Source of the DNA: Aphidius gifuensis
Taxonomy: Eukaryota > Arthropoda > Insecta > Hymenoptera > Braconidae
Length of the DNA: 64,000 nucleotides
Assembly (NCBI RefSeq): GCF_014905175.1
Contig: NC_057793.1
Coordinates: 434,001 to 498,000, forward strand
Direction of reading: 5' to 3'
Of the stretch, positions 52,501 to 63,928 are shown piece after piece. Made by a program: the position numbers and the translations under genes. The notes under the pieces were generated by a model. That model saw only the letters and a list, made by a program, of their open reading frames with translations, did no database searches and was not told the DNA's origin. Each line of letters opens with the position of its first letter. The first letter of the stretch is position 1.

Positions 52501-55500
52501 TATTTATGAATAAAAAAATATTATACATGTATGGCATGAGTGAAACTAATAAATAATATGCAGTTTTAAAACTTGGCTTTATATTTGATATTTTGCACAC
52601 CTGTTTCTCTGATGCATTGTCAGTCTTAATAGTGTGCCTAAATATCAATCATCCCCTAAATGAAAAAATATATTTGAAATTTATAGCAAAAGTGAATATA
52701 AATTTTATTAAATATCAAATTTATGTATAAAATTAATTTAAATTGCGTTTAGATTATTTGGAATAATTTTAAATATATTTTTTATAGATAATAAATTTTT
52801 TTTTTTTTTTTATAAGAAACAAAGAAGATTAGTTTAAATAAAAATGTAATTGTGATATTTTACGGAGGTGGGAATGTGGGATAACTTGTGGGACAACTTG
52901 TGGTTAAAATTTGGGTGAAGGTTTTTTTTTTTTTTACATAAATTATTGTATTAAATTAGTGCTTTATTATATTTTATTACATGTGTTGAAAAATCATAAA
53001 TAAATAATTATTTTCTTAATTCTACGTACGTCTTTTCCAAATCACCCTGGAGGTAAGACGTTTGATTCGTTTTTTTTAAAGTGGTTTCTCCAGTAGACCT
53101 ATTCCACTATAAAATTACGCTTTTCGCAAGTCATAGCTGCAGCTATAACTATTTCGGTTCGATAAATTTCTAGATTGCGCTCATAGCAGCAAATCCTCGC
53201 ACTGCGCTCTCAGCTGCAAGTGTTCGTACTGCGCTTTTAGCTGCAAGTGTTCGTACTGCGCTTTTAGCTGCAAGTACACGCATAAAAAAATGCCCGGAAA
53301 ATAATATACGGAATTTTTTTTAGAAGTAATCATTTATTATTTGATAGGACATTTCTTTCACTTTATTCACTTCATTCACTTTATTCACTATGTCACTATC
53401 GATCACTATGATTACTTCACGCTAATTTCGCACGTAGCTGCAAGTATACGTACTGCGCTTATCACCGGAATTATTTGTACTGCGCTTATAGCTGCAAGTA
53501 CTAAGGGTTTATAAAAATAAAAAAATAATAAAATTTAACAAAAAATTAACAAAAAAAAAAAAAAAATACAAAAAAATACACAGCCATAATCATCAATATT
53601 TCCATTACCATATATTACCAATCGTTGAATGTACCACCTAGTTCCTCTGCATCTCAATGTCCTTCCCGCTCTTCCTTCGTTGACCATCTGCTTCAGCAAT
53701 CATCTAGGAATTGTCCAATGTCCTCCCTCCAGCATCTCCTCCGTTAACCACTTATTTCAGCAATCGCTGGAATCAGTTTATCAAGCAGAATTTAAAATCC
53801 AAACGAAATAAATTTTTTTTTTTGGAAAAGTGCATAAAATATCAAATAAAAAAATCTTACATACTAACATACATCGCGATTGGAAAAGGGTAATAATTTA
53901 TCTATTATAAATTATCACGATAGATTATAATACATCCTAATCACCCTCGTCTACTCTGTTTGAGATAGACAAGGTCGATACATTTTGACTTTCACACTAC
54001 CGCCATTTGATCTGGCATCAAAATTAAATATGATTATTTACAAAAATCGTCAAAATGAATCTAAAAAAAATAATTTGGGAACGACGAGAAGTTTCAAAAA
54101 ATATAGAAACAATTTTTTGAAACTTCAAGGACATTAGAGCACTTTTCCGGGATGGGTTAAAAATTACAACTAGTCAGTCGTGATCCTGGCTTTTATTCAC
54201 ACTTTGTGGATCCTGGCTAGAGGGACTTAGCTTATTACAGCAAACAGCAAACACGTCCAGGTAACCTCCAATAATCCAATTAAAATATCCAGGTAATCTA
54301 ACATGTCTAGGTAAATTTCTCAGCAATAATCCATGAAGATAATTTCCAATGAATGACTCGTTCTAATCCAAAAAAGGCACTTTTTACACTCATACACTTT
54401 TTTGAAGTAATCAATCACTATCGCGCACTATGATTACTCCACACTTGCAATTTTATTTCATTTTTTATAATTTTTTTTTAACCAACACTTTCACTATTCA
54501 ATTATTTAAACACTTTTTTTTTTTTATATAAAAAAAAACCACGAGGCTGCCGGCACGTGGCAGTTTCAAATAATTTCTAACCATACCTACTGAACGAATG
54601 GAACTGAATTTAAAACGATTTCACTCTTTTTTTTATATTGAAAAAACACGAGGTAGTTTTAGATACCGACAGAATAATTTAAAACGATTGCAAAGACTAA
54701 GCCAAACCAACAAAAAATCAAAGAATTTATTCTATTAATTAAATACTTATACTTTTTTTTCCCGAGCAACCACGAGATAGTTTCAAAAATTTCTAACCAA
54801 ACTCGACGAACCTAAACGTTTTAAAAGATGTTCACGCGACACGGACCGAAAAAAAACTGACTAGAAATCGTCCAGGACAGCCCTTTATATACCACAAACG
54901 AAGACCGGATATTTCTATTCTCTATTTGCTTTCCTGCGCCCTCTGCAGATAAGTCACAGGTTGCGAACGGCAGGTAAAAATTTCCAAAACACGTTTGGCA
55001 TATGTGCTGCAGCATAAAGTCCAGATGAAAAAGAAAATTTTGGCAACACGTGATGTCCAAGTGAAAAAAAAATGTTCAAGAGATTTTTCTGGTCCTTGAA
55101 AAATAAAATTATTCAATTCATATTTTAAATAAAACAAAAAAACAACCCTTGCTTTTTATACTAATTTCTATTTGGTAAATTTTTTTTCTATCATTTGATG
55201 ACATTACGTGATTTTATGATGAAAAAATTTACAAGATAAATAAGTCTGCTGATATATTTGTAAAGATTTGTAATTTATATGACAATTTATATGACATGAA
55301 TAATCGAAAAACTTTTGATCTTTTAACATTTGAAATTACATGATAACATGGTTTTTTTTTTTATATTAAATCTGATAATAATCTCGTAATTTTTTTTTTA
55401 TTTTTGATCTTTTAGGACTACCATTTGAACTGAGAGGCTTTTGGCAACAGTATCCATGGGAACTTGGCTTGGGATTATGCAAATTACGATCCTACGTATC

Positions 55501-58500
55501 TGAAACGTGAGTTGCTAAAGTAAAAAAAAATATTTGAAAATTATTATTCCCATGTTTCACTTGATAATTTAATTTCAAATTATATGCAACTTGTAAATTT
55601 AATTACGAACTTTTATTTTTTATCACGACTGAATATTATGATTGAAAAAATCTTCAAAAGAAATTTCTCAATCATATTGAACAGATATAAAAAAAGAAAT
55701 ATCCTAGTAAATAATTTCCTAAAAAAAAATAAAAAATAAAAAAATAGTAAATAAAATAAACAACATCCTGTTGCGTGTATTTGTTTAAAATACCGAGGTA
55801 TTTCTCTAAATACGAGTACACTAAAATTTGATGACTATTTTAAACATCCCCTAAAATTATCATAAATGAATAAACAACGAAACCCAAATAAATTTAAATC
55901 TAATGACTCAATATTGTTATTTTTTTCTAATTCAATTTATTTTTAAATTTACATTTTAAATATTTTATTACTATTTTTGTTTATTGCCATGTGGCTTTGA
56001 TAATTTTTCAATTAAATTTTATTTTTATTTTTCATAATATTTAGAATAATTAGACCGAAAAATATGATGTATTTTATGAATAAAATAATTATTACATTTC
56101 TTTGAAAAATTTGTAACTTAATTTATATTTTCCCTAGCAAGTAGATAATTTTAACTCGATAATATTTTTTACATCAAAGCTTTGTGATATTGCAACGAGA
56201 AAAATATTTATTTTTATTTTTTAATATTAAAAATAATCTCTACACATTTATACTGGTTTTAAAATTTTTTTTTTTTTTTTATCTTTTTACAGATCTTCTT
56301 ACGTATCAGTATTGACAATAGTTGCCTTTTCAATGGAAAGATACTTAGCAATATGCCATCCTCTGCACCTGTATGCCATGAGTGGTCTCAAACGACCACT
56401 ACGTTTTATAATAGTTGCATGGCTTGTGGCTTTGCTAGCTGCATTGCCTTTTGCTGTTTATACGAAAATAAATTATGTCGAATATCCACCTGGTAAGTCT
56501 ACACACATTTTCCATTGAATTTTCCTAGTTTCACATACAAAATCCAACTTTCAAAAGAATTGAATACATAAATAAAAATCTATTTATACAATATTATCAA
56601 TGCAAATTTCGTATAAAATATCAAATCGCTTGAATAGAGTGTTGGAATAAAAAATAGATAAAGTTTTAATTGAGAAAAAAAATATTACATTTGCAGTATC
56701 AAATGAAGCTTTTTTTTCACTTGAATATGATTACATAAATAAATTTATAAAATATTAAACAACAAATTTAAAATTACATAACAAAAATAAAAATGTTACA
56801 AATGTTAAAATAAAATTTTTTTTTTCTTCAATGTTTTATTGATTTTTTTTAGCTAAAAAATAAAAATTTATTTTGTAATTTTTATTAATTATTTTTACAG
56901 GTAGTGGTTATTATTCTGAAGAGTCTGCTTTTTGTGCAATGTTACTTCCAAATATGCCAGATTTTCCACTATACGAATTAAGCTGTGTAATATTTTTTTT
57001 GATACCACTTGTGCTATTGATAATTCTATATTTACGCATGACAATTGTTATAAAAAGCACAACACTTGGACGAAGTATTGAAGGAACAGTTCATGGTGAA
57101 ACGAGACAAACACAATCACGTAAAATTGTCATAAGAATGCTGAGTAAGTACATAAAATATTTTTCAACAACAAAAACAACTTATCTTATAAAAAAAACAA
57201 ATAAAAAACACCAAGATGAGTTAACTTATTGCAGCTTTTGCATTAAACATTTTACTTTATTTTAAATTTGTATTAGAGTATAAAAGCTTTCATAAATTAT
57301 CAAAATAATACTTGTCTAAAGTTCAAAAGCTCGTATACAAAAGCTGTCAGTAATAATGGTAACCGATAATACCCATCAGATATAATTTTGCATCAAACAG
57401 TCACGCGATTTTGCATTTACTTTGTTTGATCCAGTTTGATTGTCATGTGCCCGAAGTTTATATTCAGTGCACTGATATAAATTTGTTTAAAAACTTAATT
57501 GTATTGTTTAATTACTAATTGGCTATTTAAATTAGAAAAAAAATTAAATTTAGTCAAAGTTTGTGTTAGATAACAAAACTATAAATTTATACTTTGAAAA
57601 ACTTGTAGTTTAATTAATTTTAATTGAAGTAAAATATATTTTATAAAAATATATAAAATACATTCTTAATTTATTTTCAATTCAATTTACATTTAATTTC
57701 AATTTTATATTTGTATTGTTTTTTTTTTTTACATGAAATTTCTTAGGTTTTTTAGAATAGATTGGTTGATTTTCTAGAATAAAATTCACATGATGAGAGT
57801 GGTTTATTGATTTATTCACAATGAAGAAATAAGTAACTGTTTTGTTTGTTGAACTTTGACTGTATACACTTGCCACAAACCAACTAGACCATTTTCGTTG
57901 ACTGATAAACAAACAGGTGTATATTTACTTGACTTGATTTGGCAATCACTTATCAAAATTTACACAATTTAAATTACCTATTTCATGCAAAATTATATAA
58001 ACATGTTTACGTCATTCAAGGTAGTTACTTATAAGCAACTTGTCTACTTTAAAGTTTTCAATATTAATTAAGAAAACTATTAAAATTTTTTTAATTGAAA
58101 TAGCTTTTTAATTTGGTTATTAAAAATCAGTTTTAAAATCAATCAAAAAATATTAAAATTTCAATATAGTGAGGGTAAATTTGATGAGTTTAAAATTGAT
58201 AAAATCGAAAAAAAAAAAAAACTAAAACAAGCAGGGTTTAATCTTTGTTTTTTTTTATATGAAAAAAAATATGAAAAAAAAAAATAAAAGCTTGATTATA
58301 AAATTTTTTAAATATATTTATAGTATACCTTGATGATTTTTAAATTTTTTAAAATTTCAGGTGCTGTTGTATTTACTTTTTTCTTGTCGTGGTTTCCATT
58401 TCACGCTCAACGTTTACTCTATGTTTATGACCGCTCAAGTTCACTTGCTGATGTCAATGAATGGCTCTATGTTTTTAGTGGTTTTTTATATTACATTAGT

Positions 58501-59514
58501 ACAGCAATCAATCCAATTTTGTATAATGTCATGAGTGCTAAATACAGAAGTGCTTTTGTACAAACACTTTGCTGCAAACCAACAATCAATCACTTCAATA
58601 GAGATGAACAAAGTAGTATGAAAGAAACAACACTTTATCGTTGTGGTTCTTGTAAAAGTTCACAAATTGCACGTGGACGGAGTAAAAGTGTAAGGTAAAT
58701 ATTTCAACACACACCTTTTTTTATTTTTATATATAATATTGAATTAAAAATCAATACAGCCAATTTCGTGGCTTTTTATTTAGTGCTAACTTTGATTATT
58801 TAAAAAAAAAAAATAATAAAAATTTTGTCATCATTGCTAAGCAGTTTATTGTATAAAAAAAAAAAAATTACCCAATTTGATTTGATAGGCAATTGAATAA
58901 ACCCTCCGTGTTTGAATTATAAAAAATTTAAATAAAATTTTCACTAGTAATTTTTAGGATGTAGCTGAATTTGAATTGATGACAAAAAAAAATTATTATA
59001 TTTAATTTTTTTAAATAGTTAATAAAAAATATATATTTAAAAATAAAAATTTTATAAAAAAAATAAATGTAATAAAATTTACATAGAAAAAAATAGTAGT
59101 TTTTTTTAGCTGAAAAAATATTTATCTGAGAAATAACAATTTTTGGCGTATAAAAATATTTTTCTAAAATAATTTTTCCATTGAAAAAGATTATTTTATT
59201 ATTTTAGTAAAATATTTTTCTTCTCTAGAGTCTATAGACAAATATTTTTCAACTTGAAATAAATAAATAAATAATGTCATTTTAATAAACACAGGTATCA
59301 CTTGGAAAATTCAAAAGAAATAACAATCAAATATCCAGATGATGAAAGTTACAATTTTCAATGTGAAAGACGTTGTTCAAATTTTGAATCTACAAGTAAT
59401 CATAATCAAAACACAAATGAATCAAGAAAATTATCAATGATTATTCGTTCAAACAATCGTTCAAACAGTCGAAAAAATGAGACAGCAAAACTTCCTGGTG
59501 AAACACATATTTAA
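46534..59514 (+). CDS. CAPA/pyrokinin-type neuropeptide GPCR, paralogue 2
   Basis: Six exons, 46534-46840, 55416-55506, 56293-56492, 56901-57143, 58361-58694 and 59295-59514 (phases 1,2,1,1,2), give 464 residues. The first five exons match paralogue 1 in position and phase, so the two are a tandem duplication. Motifs: N-terminal NVT, NMT and NLS sites, GN in TM1, NYYLFSLAVSDL, WQQYPW with CKLRSYVSE, ERYLAICHPLHLYAMSG (very like CAPA receptors), SWFPFHAQRLLYVY and NPILY. A Cys pair (TLCCK) follows helix 8 as a likely palmitoylation site. Reading through the donor at 58694 would end the protein after SVR; splicing to exon 6 adds 73 Asn/Ser-rich residues, so two C-tails are possible. Intron 1 is 8.6 kb and holds a repeat-rich island. 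The 46.2-46.35 kb stretch is GC-richer and may be 5' UTR or promoter. Confidence 0.92.
46841..53030. other. First part of receptor paralogue 2 intron 1, AT-rich
   Basis: No exon was recognised. At 49150-49230 a TA-flanked gaggtttattgaaaagtttg stretch resembles one end of a mariner-type transposon, but no partner end or transposase was seen. The rest is simple sequence. Confidence 0.5.
53170..53280. repeat. 27-base tandem repeat (TACTGCGCTTTTAGCTGCAA)
   Basis: Four adjoining copies of a unit built on TACTGCGCTTTTAGCTGCAA plus GTGTTCG, the last two nearly identical. Further single copies lie at about 53430-53455 and 53475-53505. Confidence 0.85.
54850..54895 (-). promoter_or_regulatory. TATA-plus-initiator core promoter on the minus strand
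   Basis: TATATAAAG at 54891-54883 is followed 33 bases later by TCAGT (54860-54856), the arthropod initiator consensus, which places a start site at 54858. Spacing and both elements fit an RNA polymerase II promoter. The predicted transcript would run against the receptor gene into the repeat island and has no long frame. Confidence 0.5.
56040..56215 (-). mobile_element. MITE-like dispersed repeat, inverted partner of the 42.2-kb copy
   Basis: Reverse complement of 42183-42325 with few mismatches, including TTTACATCAAAGCTTTGTGATATTG at 56170-56194 (the arms quoted in parts are shared). It lies in intron 2 of receptor paralogue 2, shortly before exon 3. Confidence 0.7.
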
Positions 59515-59522
59515 ATAATAAA

Positions 59523-60650
59523 AATAAATTACTTTGCTCATGAAAAAACATATATATTTTTATTATATTTTTTCTCTGTTTTGTTTTAAATAAAATATTG
59601 TAAATGTTTATTAAATAATTGACAAATAATAATTGATTTATTTTGAAAATAATATTCTGTACATAAATAATTTTTTTATATTTTTTTTTCATTTTCTATT
59701 GATCGATTAACCTCGTTCCTAATAATGTGTCTATTGAAGATAGTCTTGTCACGGTGAATCGATTTTTAAAACGTGACTATTCGAAAAAATTTAAATAATA
59801 ACATTTTTTTTAAATTCATATGATGACAAAAACAATATATTTTATATTTATATACCTATATAAATAAATAGATACATAAAGTTGAAATACAAAACGATTT
59901 AAAGTTTTAAATAATAAAGAAAATCAACAGTAATATATATGGTTTTGTTATCATAAACTAGAAATTTTGAATCTTCAAAGTTTGCTCAAGAGGTCTATCT
60001 TCTTCAAGGTAAAATTGAAGTAACTTTATTCACCCACGAAAAGCTTGAAGAGCTTTATATTGCCCGTTTTAAAAGCAATAAAAATTCGAAATATTAAAAT
60101 CCTTCCTTTGATAACAAAAAAAAATAAAAAGTGTCGAACTTTTTTTTTCTTTCTATTTTTTGTTTACCATTATAATTATTTTTATGAATAGATATTAATA
60201 AATATTATTATACCTATTATTTATAATTTTATTATTAAAAATAAAAAAATTATATTCGTATTGTCCTTTTAGCATTGAAATGTATTTTTTTAATTTTTTT
60301 ATTTTCACAAGGCAATCAAGGAAAACAAAATCAAGTGAAAAACAAAGTTTGCAATTAAACACTGAGTTAATTATGAACGGGGTATAATTAAAACAATACA
60401 AAATCATATGAAAATTTATGAAATTAATAAAATTACAGCATTAATTTGATAACCCAGATGTTGATATAAATCATAAAACAGTATAAAGTAATAAAATATA
60501 CAAAAAGTCATAATTTTTTTCATTTATTTCATTTAAAAAATTATCATATTCAAAATAAAAGTTAAAACAATAAACGATTTCAAATCACAATTTTTTTTGG
60601 TTATTTAATTGCTGAATAATTTTTATTTATTTTTATCGAACTGTATATTA
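59523..60650. other. AT-rich intergenic DNA between receptor paralogue 2 and the LRR array
   Basis: Receptor paralogue 2 ends with AATAAA at 59517. No other gene was recognised. A less biased patch lies at 59700-59770 and another at 59940-60080. Confidence 0.6.
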
Positions 60651-60654
60651 TATT

Positions 60655-61445
60655 TAATATAAATTTTACTGTTACTATTAAACAATTGATTGAATTATTT
60701 AACGTGTTTAATTTCAATTACAACTTTAAATTTTCATAATAATTTATTAAAAATTATACGTGTAATTTTTTACACTTGTAGGAATCCGAAAAATAATATA
60801 AAATGAATATATAAAGTTTAAAATTCAAATAGCCATTTCATTGCTAAATATTAACCAAAGGAAATATTTCTTTTTTTATTCCAGTTGATTTTTCACATAG
60901 GTATTTTAAATTGCAAATTTTATCACGACCTTTTTAAAAATTTATTTATAAAGATAAAGATAAAAAATGTACACTAATAAAAATATAATAATGCATTGAT
61001 AACACATATGCAAGAATGTTGTTTTGCTGCAGTCCATATAATTTTTATAAAATTTAACGAAAGGCAATGTTTAAACCTTGAGATAATAAAACATAAAAAA
61101 TTGAATTTTTTTCGAAAAATTATACAAACATTAATAAATAAAAAAACAGAAAAATTATTATATATATATTTCATATCAATAATATAAATTATCAAATGGA
61201 AACTAAGCCAATTTGTTTTTGCTATTTAATTGCAAAAAAAATTTTATCTTTTCATCTAAGGATATGTTTTTTAAATAAATTTTCAATTCAAGGTTTTGTT
61301 TATTTTTTAATTTATTTATTTTTTTTTTTTTACACGTGTAGGAATTTGGAAAATAATAAAATAAATACATAAACATTTATATAAATTATTTGTATAGCCA
61401 AAAGAATATACATTTTTTATTGATAAATGTTACAGAAAAAAAAAA
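60655..61445. repeat. LRR-array flank, blocks A and B
   Basis: Block A (60655-60985) is repeated as A' at 63393-63830; block B (60995-61445) is repeated as B' at 62880-63270. Both A and B contain TACAC(G/T)TGTAGGAATxxG followed by AAAATAATAAAATAAAT-like sequence (60771 and 61331). They lie on the 3' side of the complete LRR gene. Confidence 0.75.
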
Positions 61446-61574
61446 AAAAATTTTCTTTTGTATATTATCAATCAATTTACCACAATAATATTTCTAGCTT
61501 TTTTGATTGGAAAAAAAAAAAAATAAATAAGATTAAAAATCCACGAGGTTGTGTTATTTTTAAATTTCAAAATA

Positions 61575-62759
61575 TCATTGCAATACGATGTTAGTCGATG
61601 AAGACAGTCCCCAATAAACTTGATCGTTGCCTAAAAATTCCAGCTCTTCACCGGAAAACATAATTTTCGAGATGTTGCAACCCTTGAAAGCATTTTTATA
61701 AATTTGTGAAATACTGTTTCCTGAAAAATCAAGCTCATCTATTCTTGAACAGCCTCGAAATATTCCTTTCGTAATAACTCTAAGTTTATTATCTGATAAA
61801 TAAAGAGCATCTAAATTTAATCCTGCAAAAGCATCGTTATCAATGTGACCAATATAGTTGTTATCTAAATCAATTTCTCTAATCAATGCTGAATTTGTAT
61901 AATTAAATAATTCTTTTTGAATAATTTTTAATCTATTATTTTGTAAAAATAAACGTTCAATTTTTGTATCATAGAATGTTTCATTGGATATTTCTGTAAG
62001 ATCATTTTCAGATATATCAAAGTAATTCAGATTAACCAATTCATTTAGTGTTGCTTCTTGAATTTTGTAAATATTATTTTTTTGTAAGTTTAATACTCCA
62101 AGTTTAGATAGACCATCAAATGTACCAGGTGCTAATTTCATCAATGAATTATTTGACAAATCTAACGTTCCAAGATTTATCAAATTTGCAAAAGTCTTCG
62201 TTTCAATAAGAAAAATTGAACAAGATGATATTTGAAGGTATTCTAGTTTATCATTGGCACTAAATAAAGTAAAAGTGTCATTTTTGATAATCTCCAAATG
62301 GCCTCCAAGAATCGTTAGTTGTCTTAGTTTTTTAAGTGTTTCAAATTTATTCGACAGAGTCGTTGTAGTCTCATTGAGATTTATCGTTAATGTTTCAAGT
62401 TCTGGCGTGTATAAAAAAGTGTCATTATTCAAAATTATTTTACTTTTTTTGGAGGAAAGATCTAGTGATGTTATTGTCTCCAAGCCTTTGAAAGATTCTG
62501 GTGCAATTGTTAATGGTCCTTCCGCAAAGTTTAATGTTAAGAACGTTGTTCTTGTTCCGTTAAAGGTGTATGGTATAATTAATGAAATACTCTCGTCTGA
62601 TATTGTGAGATTTGTGTCATTTGTTTCAACTGATGTCAGAATATGTTCACATTTACTAATTTTGACATTTTCTTGTTCCTCACAATCATCATTAGATTCC
62701 ACAAAAACTTTCAAACAAATTATTATTACAATAAATAATAATGATAAACTATTTTTCAT
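61575..62759 (-). CDS. Secreted leucine-rich-repeat protein (tandem array member 1)
   Basis: A single uninterrupted 394-codon frame on the minus strand. Residues 1-22 are a clear signal peptide (hydrophobic IIIICL core). A short Cys-containing head (C26, C37) is followed by about 12 LRRs of the extracellular type, for example LGTLDLSNN, LGVLNLQKN, LNYFDISEN, IERLFLQNN, LDALYLSDN and IDELDFSGN. Many N-x-T/S sites suggest heavy glycosylation. There is no membrane segment, GPI tail or full C-terminal Cys cap; it ends WGLSSSTNIVLQ. A TATATAAG box about 80 bases upstream of the ATG suggests a strong focused promoter. A paralogue with the same C-terminal motif begins at the right edge. Secreted LRR proteins have been reported in venoms of some parasitoid wasps as possible decoys of host Toll-type receptors; that role is inference here. 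Confidence 0.88.
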   Translation of the reverse strand: MKNSLSLLFIVIIICLKVFVESNDDCEEQENVKISKCEHILTSVETNDTNLTISDESISLIIPYTFNGTRTTFLTLNFAEGPLTIAPESFKGLETITSLDLSSKKSKIILNNDTFLYTPELETLTINLNETTTTLSNKFETLKKLRQLTILGGHLEIIKNDTFTLFSANDKLEYLQISSCSIFLIETKTFANLINLGTLDLSNNSLMKLAPGTFDGLSKLGVLNLQKNNIYKIQEATLNELVNLNYFDISENDLTEISNETFYDTKIERLFLQNNRLKIIQKELFNYTNSALIREIDLDNNYIGHIDNDAFAGLNLDALYLSDNKLRVITKGIFRGCSRIDELDFSGNSISQIYKNAFKGCNISKIMFSGEELEFLGNDQVYWGLSSSTNIVLQ

Positions 62760-62837
62760 TTTTTAAAATTCAATATTCAATTCAATTCAGTTATGAAATT
62801 TTATTTTATACTAATCTTTTATTGTTTCGTTCCGCTA

Positions 62838-62846
62838 CTTATATAC
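62838..62846 (-). promoter_or_regulatory. TATA box of the complete LRR gene
   Basis: GTATATAAG on the minus strand, about 80 bases upstream of the ATG at 62759. With a start near 62814 the 5' UTR would be about 55 bases. Strong TATA boxes are common on tissue-restricted, highly expressed secreted-protein genes. Confidence 0.55.
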
Positions 62847-62879
62847 TGAAATCTAGACAATAAAAATATCATAAAACAA

Positions 62880-63830
62880 TGATAACATATGTGCAAGAAT
62901 GTTGTTTTGCAGTCGATATAATTTTTATGAATTTTAACAAAAGGCAAAATATGAACCTTGAGATTTTTTTTTTTAATTCAAATAAATATAAATTATTGTA
63001 TTATATAAGTACATATATTTCATATCGATAATATAAATTATCAGATGAAATCAAAGCCAATTTGTTTTGGCTATTTGATTGCAAAAAAAATTTCATTTTT
63101 TCATCTAAGGATATGTTTTTTAAAAATATTTTCTATTCAAGGTTTTGTTTATTTTTTAATTTATTTATTTTTTTTTTTTTTACACGTGTAGGAATTCGGA
63201 AAATAATAAAATAAATACATAAACATTTATATAAATTTATATAGCTAAAATAATATATAGGTATATATATTTTTTCATTGCTAAATATTATTTTAAAAAA
63301 TATTTTTTTATTATTATCATTTTACCACAAAATTTTTTGTAAATAATATTTTTAGTTTTTTTTTATTAAAAAAAAATTATTCAACTGTTATAATTAATAT
63401 AAATTTTACTGTTACTATTGAACAATTAATTGAATTATTTAACGTGATTAATTTCAATTACAACTTTGAATTTTCATAATAATTTATATAAAAAGATATA
63501 CGTGTAATTTTTTATACACGTGTAGGAATCCGGAAAATGATAAAATAAATATATAAAGTTTAAAAATGTATATAGCCAAAAGTTTATATATATTTTTTTA
63601 TTGCTAATTTTGTGTAATTTTCGTTTTACGCACTAATATTAATACTGAGTTGATGTGTTTATGATTTTTATTTCAGTTGATTTTCCACGTAATTATTTTT
63701 TATATTCAAAATAAAAGTTGACAAAATAAAATGTTTTAAATCATAAATTTTATCATGACATTTCTAAAAATTTATTTATAATGATAAAAATTAAACATGT
63801 ACACGAACAAAAATATTATTAAATAGCCAC
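62880..63830. repeat. LRR-array flank, blocks B' and A'
   Basis: B' (62880-63270) matches block B about 1882 bases away; A' (63393-63830) matches block A about 2740 bases away. The order is A-B-LRR1-B'-A'-LRR2, so the blocks are not a simple head-to-tail repeat. TACACGTGTAGGAAT recurs at 63181 and 63515. Confidence 0.75.
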
Positions 63831-63928
63831 TTTATTTATATTTTTTTACATTCAAAGTCCAAGGTTGTGTTATTTTTAAATTTTTTTACAATTAAAAAAG
63901 AAAAATTATATTATGAATAGTTAAAATG

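Larger units (their letters stand above)
53040..55100. mobile_element. Compositionally distinct 2-kb island, probable mobile-element remnant
   Basis: Within intron 1 of receptor paralogue 2 the base composition becomes much less AT-rich and CpG-containing. It holds a 27-base tandem repeat (53170-53280), an imperfect ~95-base duplication (53635-53780), a CACTATGATTACT block repeated at about 53390 and 54425, and three related segments with CTCGTGGTT on the minus strand (54540, 54650, 54770). A TATA/Inr promoter faces the minus strand at 54.86 kb. No coding frame of a transposase or reverse transcriptase was found. It could be a solo LTR or a non-autonomous element; its ends were not resolved. 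Confidence 0.45.

Noticed and set aside
53629..53893. Two 60-residue frames in the repeat island
   Set aside because: They arise from an imperfect tandem duplication read in two frames; no known domain.
62254..62766. A 170-residue plus-strand protein
   Set aside because: Antisense shadow of the LRR gene, which has signal peptide and repeat periodicity.
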